Assembly: GCA_033220425.1 (NCBI GenBank)
Contig: CM065648.1
Location: 2,852,001-2,916,000 of the forward strand
DNA from: Lepraria neglecta
Taxonomy: Eukaryota; Ascomycota; Lecanoromycetes; Lecanorales; Stereocaulaceae
DNA: 64,000 nt
Reading direction: 5' to 3'
The notes under the pieces are model-generated. The model did no database searches and had not been told where the DNA came from. It saw nothing but the letters and a program-made list of their open reading frames with translations. Within the stretch, counting starts at the first letter, position 1. Each line of letters begins with the position of its first letter. This document shows positions 21,730-32,169 of this stretch, one piece after another. The translations under genes and the position numbers were made by a program.

Positions 21730-23720
21730 CTTGTCTCAAGCTGGGAATGAACAGGTTATGAGTGTTTGTGCTTGAGTGCTCCTGGTGTCTGGATACTGCA
21801 AGTGCTGAGGATGATAGAAAATCTGGCATTCCGAGGTTGGTTGAACGATTTATATAGCCTTACCTGGCCGGCTGAATGGAAAAAATTTTCAAAATCTCTG
21901 TTAGAGGAAAACATGGGGCTAAGAACACAAGATCGTTGAGTGTCATTGCTTTTTCTTCCCAGGAAGCATGCGTTTTGCCCCTTTTCGATAGTATAAGAAT
22001 AAGGATCAGCGAATTTGATATCTGCTTCTTCACATTCGCATAGAAACAGGGGCTGCGATAGCTCCCATCGACTAAGAGGCTCATGGCGGCGGCATGATAG
22101 GCGGAGAAGCTGTCCATGGACAGATTGATGGCGTTGTTGGGGGCAGTCTACCCCGATTTGAGAGGTGAGATGGTGTGATCGAATGGTGCTAAGCTGTTAG
22201 AGATCCCAAATTATTCCAATTGAGGTTATGGTTTTCGTTGCTTTTGCCCAGGCAAGAAACAAGAGTGATGTACGTGGAAGCTATCGAGACCATGCTATGT
22301 ATCTGCCGGGTACCGACGCGAAGAAAGATAATCGTAGTTCACTCGCCTTCGTAGCCTCAGAACTGTCAGTGTAGAGCCTTGCCCTTGCTGGTGTCGTCGA
22401 ATCGGTAGGCCAAAAGCCGCAACAATGCGGTTGATGTTGAAACATGTAAGGTGCAGGGAGCTGTTTCAATCATTGCTGTTCCTTGTTCCTCTGTAGGAAC
22501 CCGACAAATGCAAGAAATACAACAGTAGTACTGACGATTTCTCCGCCTCGCATGATAGGAAGATCATCTTACAGGTACATGTTCTGCATAGATAAGGAAT
22601 CCCGCGGTTGGATATTTGAACACAGAAACGTCATTGTCAGTGGGTCCAACATCCCAAACCCAAAATGGGAAAGTGACATGCGTCAATATGAGGTGAAGGA
22701 TCAGCGGAATTAACCCGATGTGGAGGAGCGTAGCGAAATTAGGAGAAAACAGCAGAGATAGTGGGCAGCCGCTGTGTACTACGTACACCCGTGTACCTTA
22801 TCAAGACGTCCAAACACCGACTGAGATCTTGGGATAAGCACTGAAGAGCGCCAACGAGGCTGAGAATGTGGCCCAGCAGTCGAGTTGGGGGCTCGGCCGA
22901 GCTGATGGAAATTTAAGATTCCCATTGATAATGAGTGCCTATCTTCGATTCAGCACCGACGTCAACGGAGCTGTCAGCGAGATCAACCACAAAGAAACCT
23001 CGAGACTCTAGCAGGGTTTTCAGCAAAGCCCGAAGTCGCGAGCGAGAAATTAGAATAGGGCAAAGACGGATTTCATGGATCATGGGTGCCTCAGTCGCAC
23101 GTGCCAACCCCTTTTGGAGCCTTAGCAACGTGAGATGGCGCACATGTGAGCATGGTCGATGTCCAGCGAATATCAATGCATCTGTATTTGAGAATGGGAA
23201 AGGAAGAGGAAAGGATTCGAAGATTGCCCACTGGTATGAGTCTAATGTATAATACGGCTAGCGTGATAAAAATACCTCAAACTTGACGTATCGTTTTCCG
23301 CCAATCTGCCTTTGACTTGCTAATCAATCAACCACCAGGAATGGGAGACATACTCCGTGTATTGGATGGCAAAAATCAGACGAGCAGAATGCGGACATTG
23401 GCAAGGACCGGGTGTCTGACAGCGTCGAGAGTATTTTCAACGTTATGTATCCATCCTTGTGCCCTATACGTCTCCAGGGCCAGATCCCAGATGATGCCAG
23501 GTGGCGACTTGAAGGCATGTTGGCGTGATTACCTCCTACGAGCTTGCGCAGCGCGTGTGGTTCCTGCAGATGTACCTATAACCTCACGAAACGGCGAGAG
23601 CGAGATTTTCCCCCTCCATGCGTTGATGATATCCGGCATATAGCCGCCAGCGTAAGAGTAGGTGCATAAACTGTATTCTTCTGCTATGCGCTTCTCGGTA
23701 GACTTCAATGTTTTCCAAGA
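21730..23720. other. Gene-poor intergenic stretch
   Basis: 2 kb between divergently transcribed secreted-protein genes. ORFs of 60-108 residues occur on both strands, but none shows motifs or consistent splicing. No repeats recognised. Confidence 0.4.
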
Positions 23721-24542
23721 ATGGCGAAACGCCAAATATTGCTTGTCTGTGAACATCTCCTCTTTATATTTTTGGCCATCTTCAACGGTTTCCGGTTAGC
23801 ATCAGCGGTCTCAATTGGGGTTCCGCCTGGGAATGTAACCTCGATGATATCGAATGGCTATTATTGCACTAACAACGCAAAATGGAGAGGTACCGGCTCA
23901 AGCATACAGGGCTGTAATGAAGCCGTCAAGCTCCTGTATGATGTCGAGGTTACGTATTTCGGCGCCAAAAATTTTGATTTCCTCTCCGTCAAAGCCAGAC
24001 CCCGAGTTCAGGATTGGATGCGAACACCAAGAAAATATACCATTGGTGAGTCATTCTCCTGTCACAAACTTCGATATTACCTCCTCCGCCAAAGACTGAT
24101 GATGGAAGGCAAATGTACGCTGGCTATCGTCATGTTGAACTTCTTTCCTAATGGTAAGCTTCCTGAGATCGAAAAAGGCACAGCTTTTCCCTCCCGTGAT
24201 CAAGCTTCGTTCTTGGATATCTATGTAGCGGCTCTCAAGCTCCAAAGAGCTTGCTCAGAGACTAGGAGTCAACCGGGATGGGCTCCTGTAGGTGAGTAAT
24301 TCTAGCTGTCATTTCTCATTAGCCTTACGACATTCCCCGTTTAGAACGAACTCTACAGAGGCTAATGATGAGTAGGTGGTAGAGATGCCATTGGAGTTTT
24401 CTTATGGGGCACAGACTCTTTTGAGAACGAGATCGTCCCTCCGGGACAGCCTGTCCTCGCTTCACCAACCTCCTTGCCCTTCCCAGCAGCCAATTTCAGT
24501 GGTGTTCTTGTTAATCAAACTCTTTCAGAGGCAAAGCGATGA
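23721..24542 (+). CDS. Secreted cysteine-patterned protein, family A
   Basis: Two exons (23721-24291 and 24376-24542) join in phase across an 84-base intron, restoring WAPVG|GRDAIGVFLWGTD; 245 residues. The first 30 residues form a signal peptide (LLFIFLAIFNGFRLASA). The mature part has the cysteine pattern YC...GCNEAVKLL...GKCTLAIVML...LQRAC...GW..VGG, shared with the secreted gene at 63516. It is likely an extracellular small secreted protein of the kind often listed as candidate effectors, but no enzyme motif is seen and no function should be assigned. An extra intron may hide within the region near codon 110-130, where a GTGAGT occurs, but the frame stays open without it. Confidence 0.68.
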
Positions 24543-25114
24543 CATGATCTCGCTAAGCTTCCTCAGCCTTGGACAGCTATTCGACTGGTGGCGCCCGAAT
24601 CAACTCAACGATACACTATTGGCTGGGTATCTTCTGGTTTGAATATTGGCCTGATACACTAGCTTGACGGCATATTCAGGGTCTTCGAGTTGTTTGTGGT
24701 ATTTCATGGTCTTCAATCATAGAAGCTCCGCTGGAGCCAGGACTGGAGCCATCGAAGCTCGATTTCCCATGTTCGGAACGGGGCTAAGAACAGGATTCTG
24801 GCTGCGGAAGGATTCATCTGGCCGCGCACTAGTGCTCCATATCGCTACGGATCGACAGTGTGATTTGAAATACCGATATTCTTTACTCATGTCCCAGCGT
24901 CTGACCTGTTGTTTACACAAGGCTTTGCTCAGCAACACCCTCGATCACGCGATTCGGCTTTCGGGCAGATGCATAAGAGCGGCGCCAAATGGCCCATCTG
25001 CCACAGACACCTTCGAGGGCAGAATGACTAAGCAAGTACGTCAGTGATGATCAGCCTGTTTTTGATATAAAACGCCGTTTCCTTGCGACATTCCGAATAG
25101 TCAATACCATAGCT
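24543..25114. other. Intergenic, promoter of the 25115 hydrolase
   Basis: No supported gene. The last 60 bases before 25115 look like a short leader. Confidence 0.45.
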
Positions 25115-26228
25115 ATGGCTCTCCTGAGATCATTGTTTCTGGCTATTGTCCTGCCGCTCGTCATTGCAGACTTGATCCCGTTTGACAACTGGGACTCGCA
25201 GAGAGTCGCATTGCCGGACGTGAATATCTTCTTTCGCTATGCAGGTAGTGGTCCACCAATTCTACTCGTCCACGGATATCCACAGCACTCCGTAATGGCA
25301 TCCTACCCTGCTGCTTAAGCCATAGAGACTATGCTAAGACTGATTTCTCAGCTAACATGGCACACTATCGGACCAATCCTTGCCCAAAACTACACCGTCA
25401 TCGCCATAGACATTCGCGGAATGGGCCAATCTACAATTCCGGCCAGTTACGACTTCACCTCATCAACGGCGGCTGAAGATCTCAAGGGAGTTCTTGAATT
25501 TTTGAGGATCAACGAAACCTATATCGTGGCACATGATAAGGGCAACGGCCAAGCTGTAGCACTCAATACCAAATACCCTTCCCTCGTAAAGAGAGCCATC
25601 TACACGGAGTACGCGCTTCCAGGCTTCGGATACGAGGACATATTTTCGCCTGAGCTTGGCCAGACAGGGCTTTACGGGAATTGGCAACTCGCTTTCTTCT
25701 CCGTCCCAGACGCTGCACAATACTTCATCCAAGGACAAGAACGGCAGATGCTGGCCTGGTACTTCTGGCACGCTTCCTATTCTGGTAATTCAGTAATCTC
25801 CCAGGTATTGTTGGATAGGTACACGCGGGAGATATCCAAAGCGGGATATCTGCGCTCAGGCTTTGAGTACTTTGCTACCACCCTGGCGGACGCCGGTTTC
25901 TTTAATTCGACTTTCGGGAAACAACGACTGGAAGAGCCTGTGCTGGTGTTGGGAGGAGAGGCTAGTATTGCACCTGTGTCGTTGTTGCAGAGCACTTGGG
26001 GGCCAATTTTGAAAAATCCGAGCTACGATATTGTTCCCAAGGCTGGGCATTGGCTTGGTAAGCTATCGAGTTTTGTGGAATTGTGCTGAAGATGGTGATT
26101 AACGAACTCTCATAGGGGATGAGAACCCTGAATGGACAGCAGCTAGGATACTCAGCTTTTTGGGCGAGGACAGTGAAATCCCATCTGTAGACCTCTCATA
26201 TCTCAAGAACACAGTCACTCTGGTGTAA
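25115..26228 (+). CDS. Secreted epoxide-hydrolase/dehalogenase-like alpha/beta-hydrolase
   Basis: Three exons (25115-25291, 25352-26057, 26116-26228), introns of 60 and 58 bases, 331 residues. A signal peptide covers residues 1-18 (LFLAIVLPLVIA). The core follows the soluble epoxide hydrolase and fluoroacetate dehalogenase plan: LLVHGYPQHS for the oxyanion hole, IAIDIRGMGQS, and an aspartate nucleophile in VAHDKGNGQA (Asp near 121). The C-terminal histidine is in VPKAGHWLGDENP, rebuilt exactly by the last splice junction. A cap domain lies between (FGYEDIFSPEL, WYFWHASY). Likely it hydrolyses an epoxide or a carbon-halogen or ester bond outside the cell; the substrate is unknown. It is unrelated in subfamily to the EHN-type enzyme at 16887, which lacks a signal peptide. 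Confidence 0.87.
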
Positions 26229-26663
26229 ATATTGCCGTCGATTGGTGAAGTTGAGGGAAGCTACCAATGTGTATATAGAAAGACTTGATAGATAATTTCA
26301 AAATACATTAGATCTTTGTTGAAATAAGCAGTAAAAGTATTCTTGAGGTGACTGCTCTATTCTGGAGCTAGGGCTCATCACAATGCAGCGGTATGAAAAT
26401 ATTCAAAGGGCAATCCAGCAATGTGGTTGAGTTTGGCTGAAATGATTAGTGATGGGTGATGCTACCACTGACAAATCAAGATCCCGAATCCTGACAATCT
26501 GAACGCAAGAGTGCAATCATCTAGCGCCCAGCAATAGTATCCATCAAAGCTGCTAACCAACATCTCCAACGCCCAGCGCTACAAGCCTGTATTGACCCAG
26601 ACAGCTAATTATGATTAACGCTTATCTTGCGATCAGCAACAAATTCCAATATTCTAACGTCGT
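26229..26663. other. Convergent intergenic gap
   Basis: AT-rich 3' flank of the hydrolase gene. Nothing recognised. Confidence 0.45.
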
Positions 26664-27258
26664 TTACCACTCACAAACAAGGTCCTTCCTTTCCTCCGCA
26701 AATCTCCGGTACGCACGTATATCTCTCCCCATTTGGCCTTCGGGCATCTTGAATCGAGTGTTCATGCAAAGGCCTCCTGGTAGATGTCTGCGAAGAAGCA
26801 GGTGAGGCATGTGGTCGAGCTCTTCGGGGCCACACCGGCCATGCTACAGAGTCGGGATGTTAGTGGATTGTCAAGATCGTGCATTGACGTACCATTGTGT
26901 GTGTGTAACGTTGCACAGCAATGATGGTGACACTCTCTATGATTTCTAGGGATACAGTTCCCTTCTTACTATCGAGGACATTAACAACGTCTATAATGCG
27001 TCTGGCGGTTCCATTCACCTCCGCTCTGATAGCTACGACTTTGAGAGGTCGCTTAGTGTCTGTGGTGCAGTCATCGCTAGTCGTCATTCATATAATAAAC
27101 ACATCGCCTTTCTTGATGTCCGGTACTGGAATTTCCTCTGGTTCACTTGCTCCGGTTGACTCTTGCTCGCCGTCCTCTAGCTCTAGAATGCCTCCGAACT
27201 TCTCTTTGTCTTTGAGCCTGAAGTCGGTGCGTATGGATATAGCTATAGGTGAATTAAT
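26664..27258 (-). pseudogene. Unrecognised two-exon gene, probably interrupted
   Basis: Minus-strand exons 27258-26893 and 26843-26664 join in phase over a 49-base intron (donor GTACGT, acceptor CTGTAG). The downstream part encodes protein-like sequence such as RPLKVVAIRAEVNGTARR, VSLEIIESVTIIAVQRY and HGRCGPEELDHMPHLLLRRH. The upstream part (IAISIRTDFRLKDKEKFG) is in the same frame, but a TGA at 27090-27088 separates them and is followed at once by ATG. Either the gene is dead (TGA from CGA by one C-to-T change) or the real product is the 124-residue protein starting at 27087. The true 5' end was not found. No family recognised. Confidence 0.45.
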
Positions 27259-28106
27259 CTGTTGAGATACGTAGATGAAGAGAAAAAGAAGCTTTGGGTG
27301 TCAAATACGAAGACCCTGAGATGGACGGACGATCAGCAAAATGCGTGATAATAAATGCATCTTTAAGGTATTGTGCGAGCTTGATTGAGTGGAAGTGCGA
27401 TATAAAAGGCGCACTCTGTGGTAAGAGACACAAAATGGAAACGCCTATTGCCGCTGAGGGAAGAGAATGAAAGGTATGGCATTGGTGACCGAAGGATGGT
27501 CATAGATCTTAGGAGTCAGGAACTCGTCCGCTCTCACTTTTTGCCTTGCGATATCGCCTCCATAGGGGCAGGTCAGGCAACATTTGCGGGTCATTTGATG
27601 TCGCCGAAGCCCAGGACTACGTCATCTAAGGAGAAGTATACGAGAATGTCGTTGTGCTTCCTCAGATTGACTCGTGTGACAGAAAAAGCCGAAAGCGTAT
27701 CGCAAGATGGCATTATTCATCACGGCCTTGCTTGCGAATGGCCATGTTTTCGACTCATTCTCAATGAAAATGGAAGCTCCTCTAGCTCAAGTCACTGGCT
27801 GAAAGGCCCAAATCCACTAAAGCTACTAGTTTGACGGAGCCTCTTCTAGCTTCTCGTTTAACTCGTGAGGACATGCTTACCGAGTAGCGGACTGTGGGTC
27901 TTGTATATACCAGTATCTGGTGGACCAGGACCAGATAAGAATAACCGGGGATGACTGAAAGACCCGTCAAACAGAGAACCGTTGCTTTGAATCCATCTAA
28001 TCGAATTTCAACACATGGGTATCTCTAAGTTTCAAAGGCAGATGCGATGCAACATCTAACATGTGCAAGTCTCTACTCTATCGCCTGATCATATACAGGA
28101 GAAGCA
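27259..28106. other. Intergenic, unclear
   Basis: A TATA-like TTTTATAT on the minus strand near 27400 could serve the gene at 26664. Beyond it, frames on both strands are broken by stops, and I could not assemble a gene. Confidence 0.35.
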
Positions 28107-29482
28107 TTACTGCAAAAACGTTAGCATTTTTGCTGAACAATTGATTGCCGGAAAGTAAAGACGAGACGAGGAACGTACCAAGAAGTAGTCTGCTACAGGT
28201 TTCTTCGCGGGCATGCCACGCGGATCCTGCGGTGCAGCTTCAAACACCCTATACCTCCTCCCAGGCCCAGATCTCGGCATGTCGTTTGTAGGCAGCACCT
28301 GTAGGCTCCTTTCTGCGTCCCCATTGCTCCTCGATATGATACCACCGTTACTTGTATCCTCCCCCAGTTCTAATATCGCCGCGACGTTGCCACACCGATA
28401 GCAATAGTTTGGCGCTGACCACACAGTAACGATGCTTGAATCGAACATCTCCTTAAATCCTTCCATCACCAGTTGATGTGCTCTTGCTATCAAGGAGAGG
28501 TCATTCAGGTAGTTGAATCGCTTGACAATATCGGAGCCGAAAAGGAAGCCTGCGCCTCGTGGCGACAGACCCCAGCCATCGATCTCGTCGGGATCACTCC
28601 AAAGTAGATCGCACATGGCGCCTTCATGTGGTACTTCTTGCTTTCGATCAAGGAGCCGTATCTTATCAACGCTATCGATAAGTGGGCTGAGCCCTCCATG
28701 TACACACAGGACTGACCCACCACCACTTTGTAGCGAGCCGCCAGCGTCACTTGTAGCACCTGTACCTGAAGGACCGGTTTTTGAAGGAGTGCCGGGCGGT
28801 GAAGAGTTTAGAGCTTCTGGTTCGAACAGCGGTCGTCGGCTGCGAGGAAATCTCGCAGTGACTTCGTTTCTCGAATTCATGATCTCGATTTCCACGTCGT
28901 CATCGACGGGTTCAATGGCTTGGGACTGATCCGTGAATGACGGTTCCAGCGTCGAGCTCGTACCCAGCACTATCGCCCCAAGCGCCAGGTAATCGAAGAC
29001 CTCACAACAATATCTCCACACATTCGCACTTCCGTATTTTCGTAAACATTCGTCATAGAACCCATAGACCGTCGTAATCTGCCGTGACTCATGATTCCCT
29101 CTTATCAGCGTTATACGATCCGGATATCTGACTTTTAGACATAGCAGTAGCAGGAAGCTTTCCAGCGAATAGAAGCCTCTGTCAACAAAGTCGCCCATGA
29201 AGAGGTAGTTCGTATCTGGTACGTCTCCTCCCACTCTGAACAGCTCCATCAGGTCGTGGAACTGGCCATGTATGTCTCCGCATATTGTGACTGGGGCGTC
29301 GACCTGGACGACGTTGGCCTCTTCTATCAGTAGCTCGCGTGCTTTGTGGCAGATTTCGCGGACTTGGGGTTCGGGGATGATCTTGCAGGCGCGGAGCTCA
29401 GAAATCGCCCTAGCATATGCCGTCAGTATAATCCTATTCCAGCTCATCACAAAAGTAAAGCCTACCTGTCTAGATCGCTCAT
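28107..29482 (-). CDS. ppg1: PP2A-like serine/threonine phosphatase, Ppg1 type
   Basis: Three minus-strand exons: a 17-base first exon (29482-29466, MSDLD plus AG), a long second exon (29409-28179) and a third that holds only the TAA stop (28109-28107). The product is 416 residues. Metallophosphatase motifs are complete: [28 protein letters not shown] and CVHGGLSP. The block [14 protein letters not shown] and the C-terminal ADYFL place it in the PP2A group. Ppg1 identity rests on the long serine/proline-rich insert (about residues 180-250, EPSFTDQ to SLQSGGGS) before SVLCVHGG, typical of filamentous Ppg1. In yeast Ppg1 works with Far proteins. The terminal leucine is the expected carboxyl-methylation site. 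The gene is divergent from the gene at 29948. Confidence 0.92.
28110..28178 (-). other. In-frame, stop-free last intron of ppg1
   Basis: This 69-base intron (donor GTACGT, acceptor TTGCAG) separates the codon for the terminal leucine from its stop. It has no stop in the coding frame, so an unspliced message would still end at the same TAA but with 23 extra residues after YFL. Confidence 0.8.
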
Positions 29483-29947
29483 CGTCCCCCCCACGTCGCC
29501 CAGTATGCGGGCGGGGCGAACTGTGAAGCTGTGCTTGGCTTCCCCGCGAGGCGCTGGCCACTTTTGTGGACTATACTGAGAGCTGTTCTAAACTCAGGTC
29601 CTCCAGCGTTTTTTTGACTCCTTCTCGACCTCCGTCAATAGAGCGATCACTAAGATGCGACTCTTAAGGGCAGTGGAGGCTGGGATTGCAGTGCGAGAGG
29701 CTGGAAGGCTGCACGGGCTACTTGGGGCTATCACCAGGGTACAGGCAAGCACCTGGGCAATGATTCCGTAGAGCGTAGAAGCTCGAGCTTCTCTGGTTGC
29801 TCCATGAGATTTGAATGTTTGTGTAAAGTATGCAGCTTCCAAGAAGCGCGACATGTACAATTTGCTAGCGCGACCTTGGCGCCTCCGGCCAAAATCTTCG
29901 ATGTTTAACTTGACTTCTATGCAGCACGTCAACGAAAGACCTTCGCC
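29483..29947. promoter_or_regulatory. Bidirectional promoter between ppg1 and the 29948 gene
   Basis: 465 bases between two divergent start codons with no supported ORF. Individual control sites could not be assigned. Confidence 0.5.
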
Positions 29948-30367
29948 ATGACCCCCAATCTTCACCCACGATCCCGCCTGACTACCTCCCTCTTCGGCAC
30001 CACTCTCCTCGTCTCCTTCCTCGTGGTCGGCATGCCACACATCCTACCATGCCCTGCCCCACGCGTCAAGTTTGCAGATGGAGATTTTGAGGTCACAGAA
30101 GATGGGAAGCGAAGAAGACGGCGCCGGCCTGCAGATGCGCTCAACCCCCCGGACTCTAGTGGAGAAGGAGAAATTGCATCATCGCCAGAGGTCTCAGAGG
30201 AAGATAGGATTACGATGAGAAAGAAATCACATGGGTGCCCTGTGCCGAAGCCGAGAGGGTTTATTGGGGAGGTGCTGGGCTTCAGGAAAGAAGAGACAGC
30301 GGAGAAGCTACTACGGCCACGAATAGAGACTACGAAAGTGCCGAGATCTAGAAGCGAGGATTCATGA
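29948..30367 (+). CDS. Small single-pass protein with Arg-rich segment
   Basis: A continuous frame of 139 residues. One hydrophobic helix lies near residues 12-30 (TTSLFGTTLLVSFLVVGMPH), followed by the motif LPCPAP. Next come an acidic stretch, a run of basic residues (KRRRRRR), a disordered acidic part and a conserved-looking block with CPVPKPRGFIGEVLGF. The repeated C-P-x-P motifs flanking the disordered region, and the final amphipathic segment, suggest a real conserved fungal protein rather than a chance ORF. I do not recall a named function. A short N-terminus and one helix would fit an inner mitochondrial or ER anchor; that is inference. It is convergent with the acyltransferase at 30567. 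Confidence 0.68.
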   Translation: MTPNLHPRSRLTTSLFGTTLLVSFLVVGMPHILPCPAPRVKFADGDFEVTEDGKRRRRRRPADALNPPDSSGEGEIASSPEVSEEDRITMRKKSHGCPVPKPRGFIGEVLGFRKEETAEKLLRPRIETTKVPRSRSEDS

Positions 30368-30566
30368 TATACTGCCCAGTTCGAAATCTGATTTTGGTGT
30401 CAGCCATGACTCGTCCAGCTATGCCCTGTCCTCTACCATGAGATAATTACGAACTCCCACCGCTGGGAAGGCGACTACCTGCTGGGCATTGTGAACCCAG
30501 TTGAGAGCACGCTGTCTTTCTCATGCTATTCTATGCGGCGGCCGATCTACACTGCTAGCCAAGTTA

Positions 30567-31997
30567 TCACCACGTCGTCCAGCCTTTCCCAACAAGTCCT
30601 CGCAGCAGGCTAATTGGCACCGAGCAATAATGCCAATACCGAATCTCTCGAAATGGAACCGTCAGAAGCGGCAAAATCAAGCACAACCACCCAGCCACCC
30701 AGACCAGAACAAGCACCTTCGTCGCTTCCCAGTGTGCAATCCTTGGCAAAAGCTTTGCCACCATCCTCGACACCACCATTTCAGCCCCGAAAGCAGGTAT
30801 TTGAGCCCAGAAGAAAGCGCCAACACATAGCCTCATCGCATTCGCCGACATGAGTTTCGTCTCCGGCTGCGGTGGTATCATGCCCATATGTATCACACCC
30901 GATAAGAAGAAAGTGGATACAGTCAATATAGCATAGCCCAACGTTGACGAAGTCGAGATGCCCAAAATCTGGATCAGTGATCGACCAGGAGTAGTGGTGA
31001 TCTGCCTGTTCATATGATGCCACCATGAGCCCCATAACCCGCGAAGCCCTCGCTCTCCTACAACTGAGAATTGGCCGAAGAACACCGGCCAGGTATGCGG
31101 ACTCCACTCATCTGGTAGGATACCAATGGCGTTCAGGCCTACCGCCGGAGGAGTGGGCAAATAAAACATTGACGTGACCATTGCGTATACCTGTCCCGCA
31201 AGGATGGCGGACCTGAGCACTCGTGGAGGCAGAAGCCTGAGGATGATGAGAAGAGCTGGCATGCCCGGCGTTGGCGGAGGAAAGGGCGCGTCAACGCTCA
31301 TATTGGATACGTGGAAGTATGGATCGGTATGGACATAGCACGATGTGGCATCCATGATGAGATAGCTTTTTGCTAGCATCCCCAGAGCATGTCCCAAGAA
31401 TGCGGATCTACTCAGTGTCTTGGGTGGCTGGGTCTTGTCATGAGAGGGATCACCGTTCTTCCATCCGGTGAGGCGGATAGATACCAGCAGCGTCAACACC
31501 CATTGAACTCGCCTGCCTAGGTCCTCTGGATACCTCTCCTCCACGAATTCTTCCTGACGTTTCCCCGAAGGCTCATCAGCAGCCCGTGGCACTTGGACTC
31601 TTAGTCGCCGGTATGTCCTTCTCGGATCTCTTAGTGCGAGCAAGACAAACGCCCAGAGCGTCAAAGTCATCGATAGGACTTCGATCCCACCAATTTGCAG
31701 CCAGGCATGCACCTGGTATGCGTAGATGGCCGGAAGAAACAAGACACATAGCTGGCGATGGGACAAGATAGATGGGGGAATGAGAAGCGCTGTTGGCAAG
31801 AGCAGGAACGGCACAAACCAGCTGATACTTTGTGGGCCAGCAATAATGTGATGGGTCAGGTGGTCATAGAACTGGGTGAGAGCGGACCACAACTCTGTGC
31901 CGTGGGGCAAAGCCATAGGAAAGCCAGATAATGGCTTGATTTGACTGTTCTTGGTTGACATGAGAGACCAACATAGAAATACAATCATTGATTGCAT
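30567..31997 (-). CDS. Wax-synthase-type membrane-bound O-acyltransferase
   Basis: A single uninterrupted minus-strand frame of 476 residues, with about eight to nine hydrophobic helices. In the second half it has the family's signature order: VFFGQFSVVGERGLRGLWG, then WGSWWHHMNRQ, then FFLSGVIHMG, where the histidine after SG is the likely catalytic residue. Many fungal members act in secondary metabolism as acetyl- or acyltransferases of terpenoid and trichothecene-like products (AusQ, Tri7 groups), transferring acyl from acyl-CoA to an alcohol in the ER membrane. The acceptor here is unknown. Start choice is open between 31997, the next ATG 12 codons on, and a later one at MALPHGTE. No synthase gene lies next to it. 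Confidence 0.82.
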   Translation of the reverse strand: MQSMIVFLCWSLMSTKNSQIKPLSGFPMALPHGTELWSALTQFYDHLTHHIIAGPQSISWFVPFLLLPTALLIPPSILSHRQLCVLFLPAIYAYQVHAWLQIGGIEVLSMTLTLWAFVLLALRDPRRTYRRLRVQVPRAADEPSGKRQEEFVEERYPEDLGRRVQWVLTLLVSIRLTGWKNGDPSHDKTQPPKTLSRSAFLGHALGMLAKSYLIMDATSCYVHTDPYFHVSNMSVDAPFPPPTPGMPALLIILRLLPPRVLRSAILAGQVYAMVTSMFYLPTPPAVGLNAIGILPDEWSPHTWPVFFGQFSVVGERGLRGLWGSWWHHMNRQITTTPGRSLIQILGISTSSTLGYAILTVSTFFLSGVIHMGMIPPQPETKLMSANAMRLCVGAFFWAQIPAFGAEMVVSRMVAKLLPRIAHWEATKVLVLVWVAGWLCLILPLLTVPFREIRYWHYCSVPISLLRGLVGKGWTTW

Positions 31998-32169
31998 AAC
32001 GGGTCTTCAAAAGATTAAGCTTATCATGATGTCATGATGCATGCTTCGAGCATAAGTCAGCACAGGCTGACACTCTCAAGGCACCTCTTCTTTCATTAAT
32101 TATGAACAAAGCCTCTAAGCACAAGTACAAAGTTGCTAAATACAATCCCCAAACCCAGACCTAGCCCAC

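Noticed and set aside
27418-27834. 138-codon plus-strand ORF and minus-strand pieces in the same place
   Set aside because: Several frames look weakly protein-like, but none could be joined with splice sites or tied to a family.
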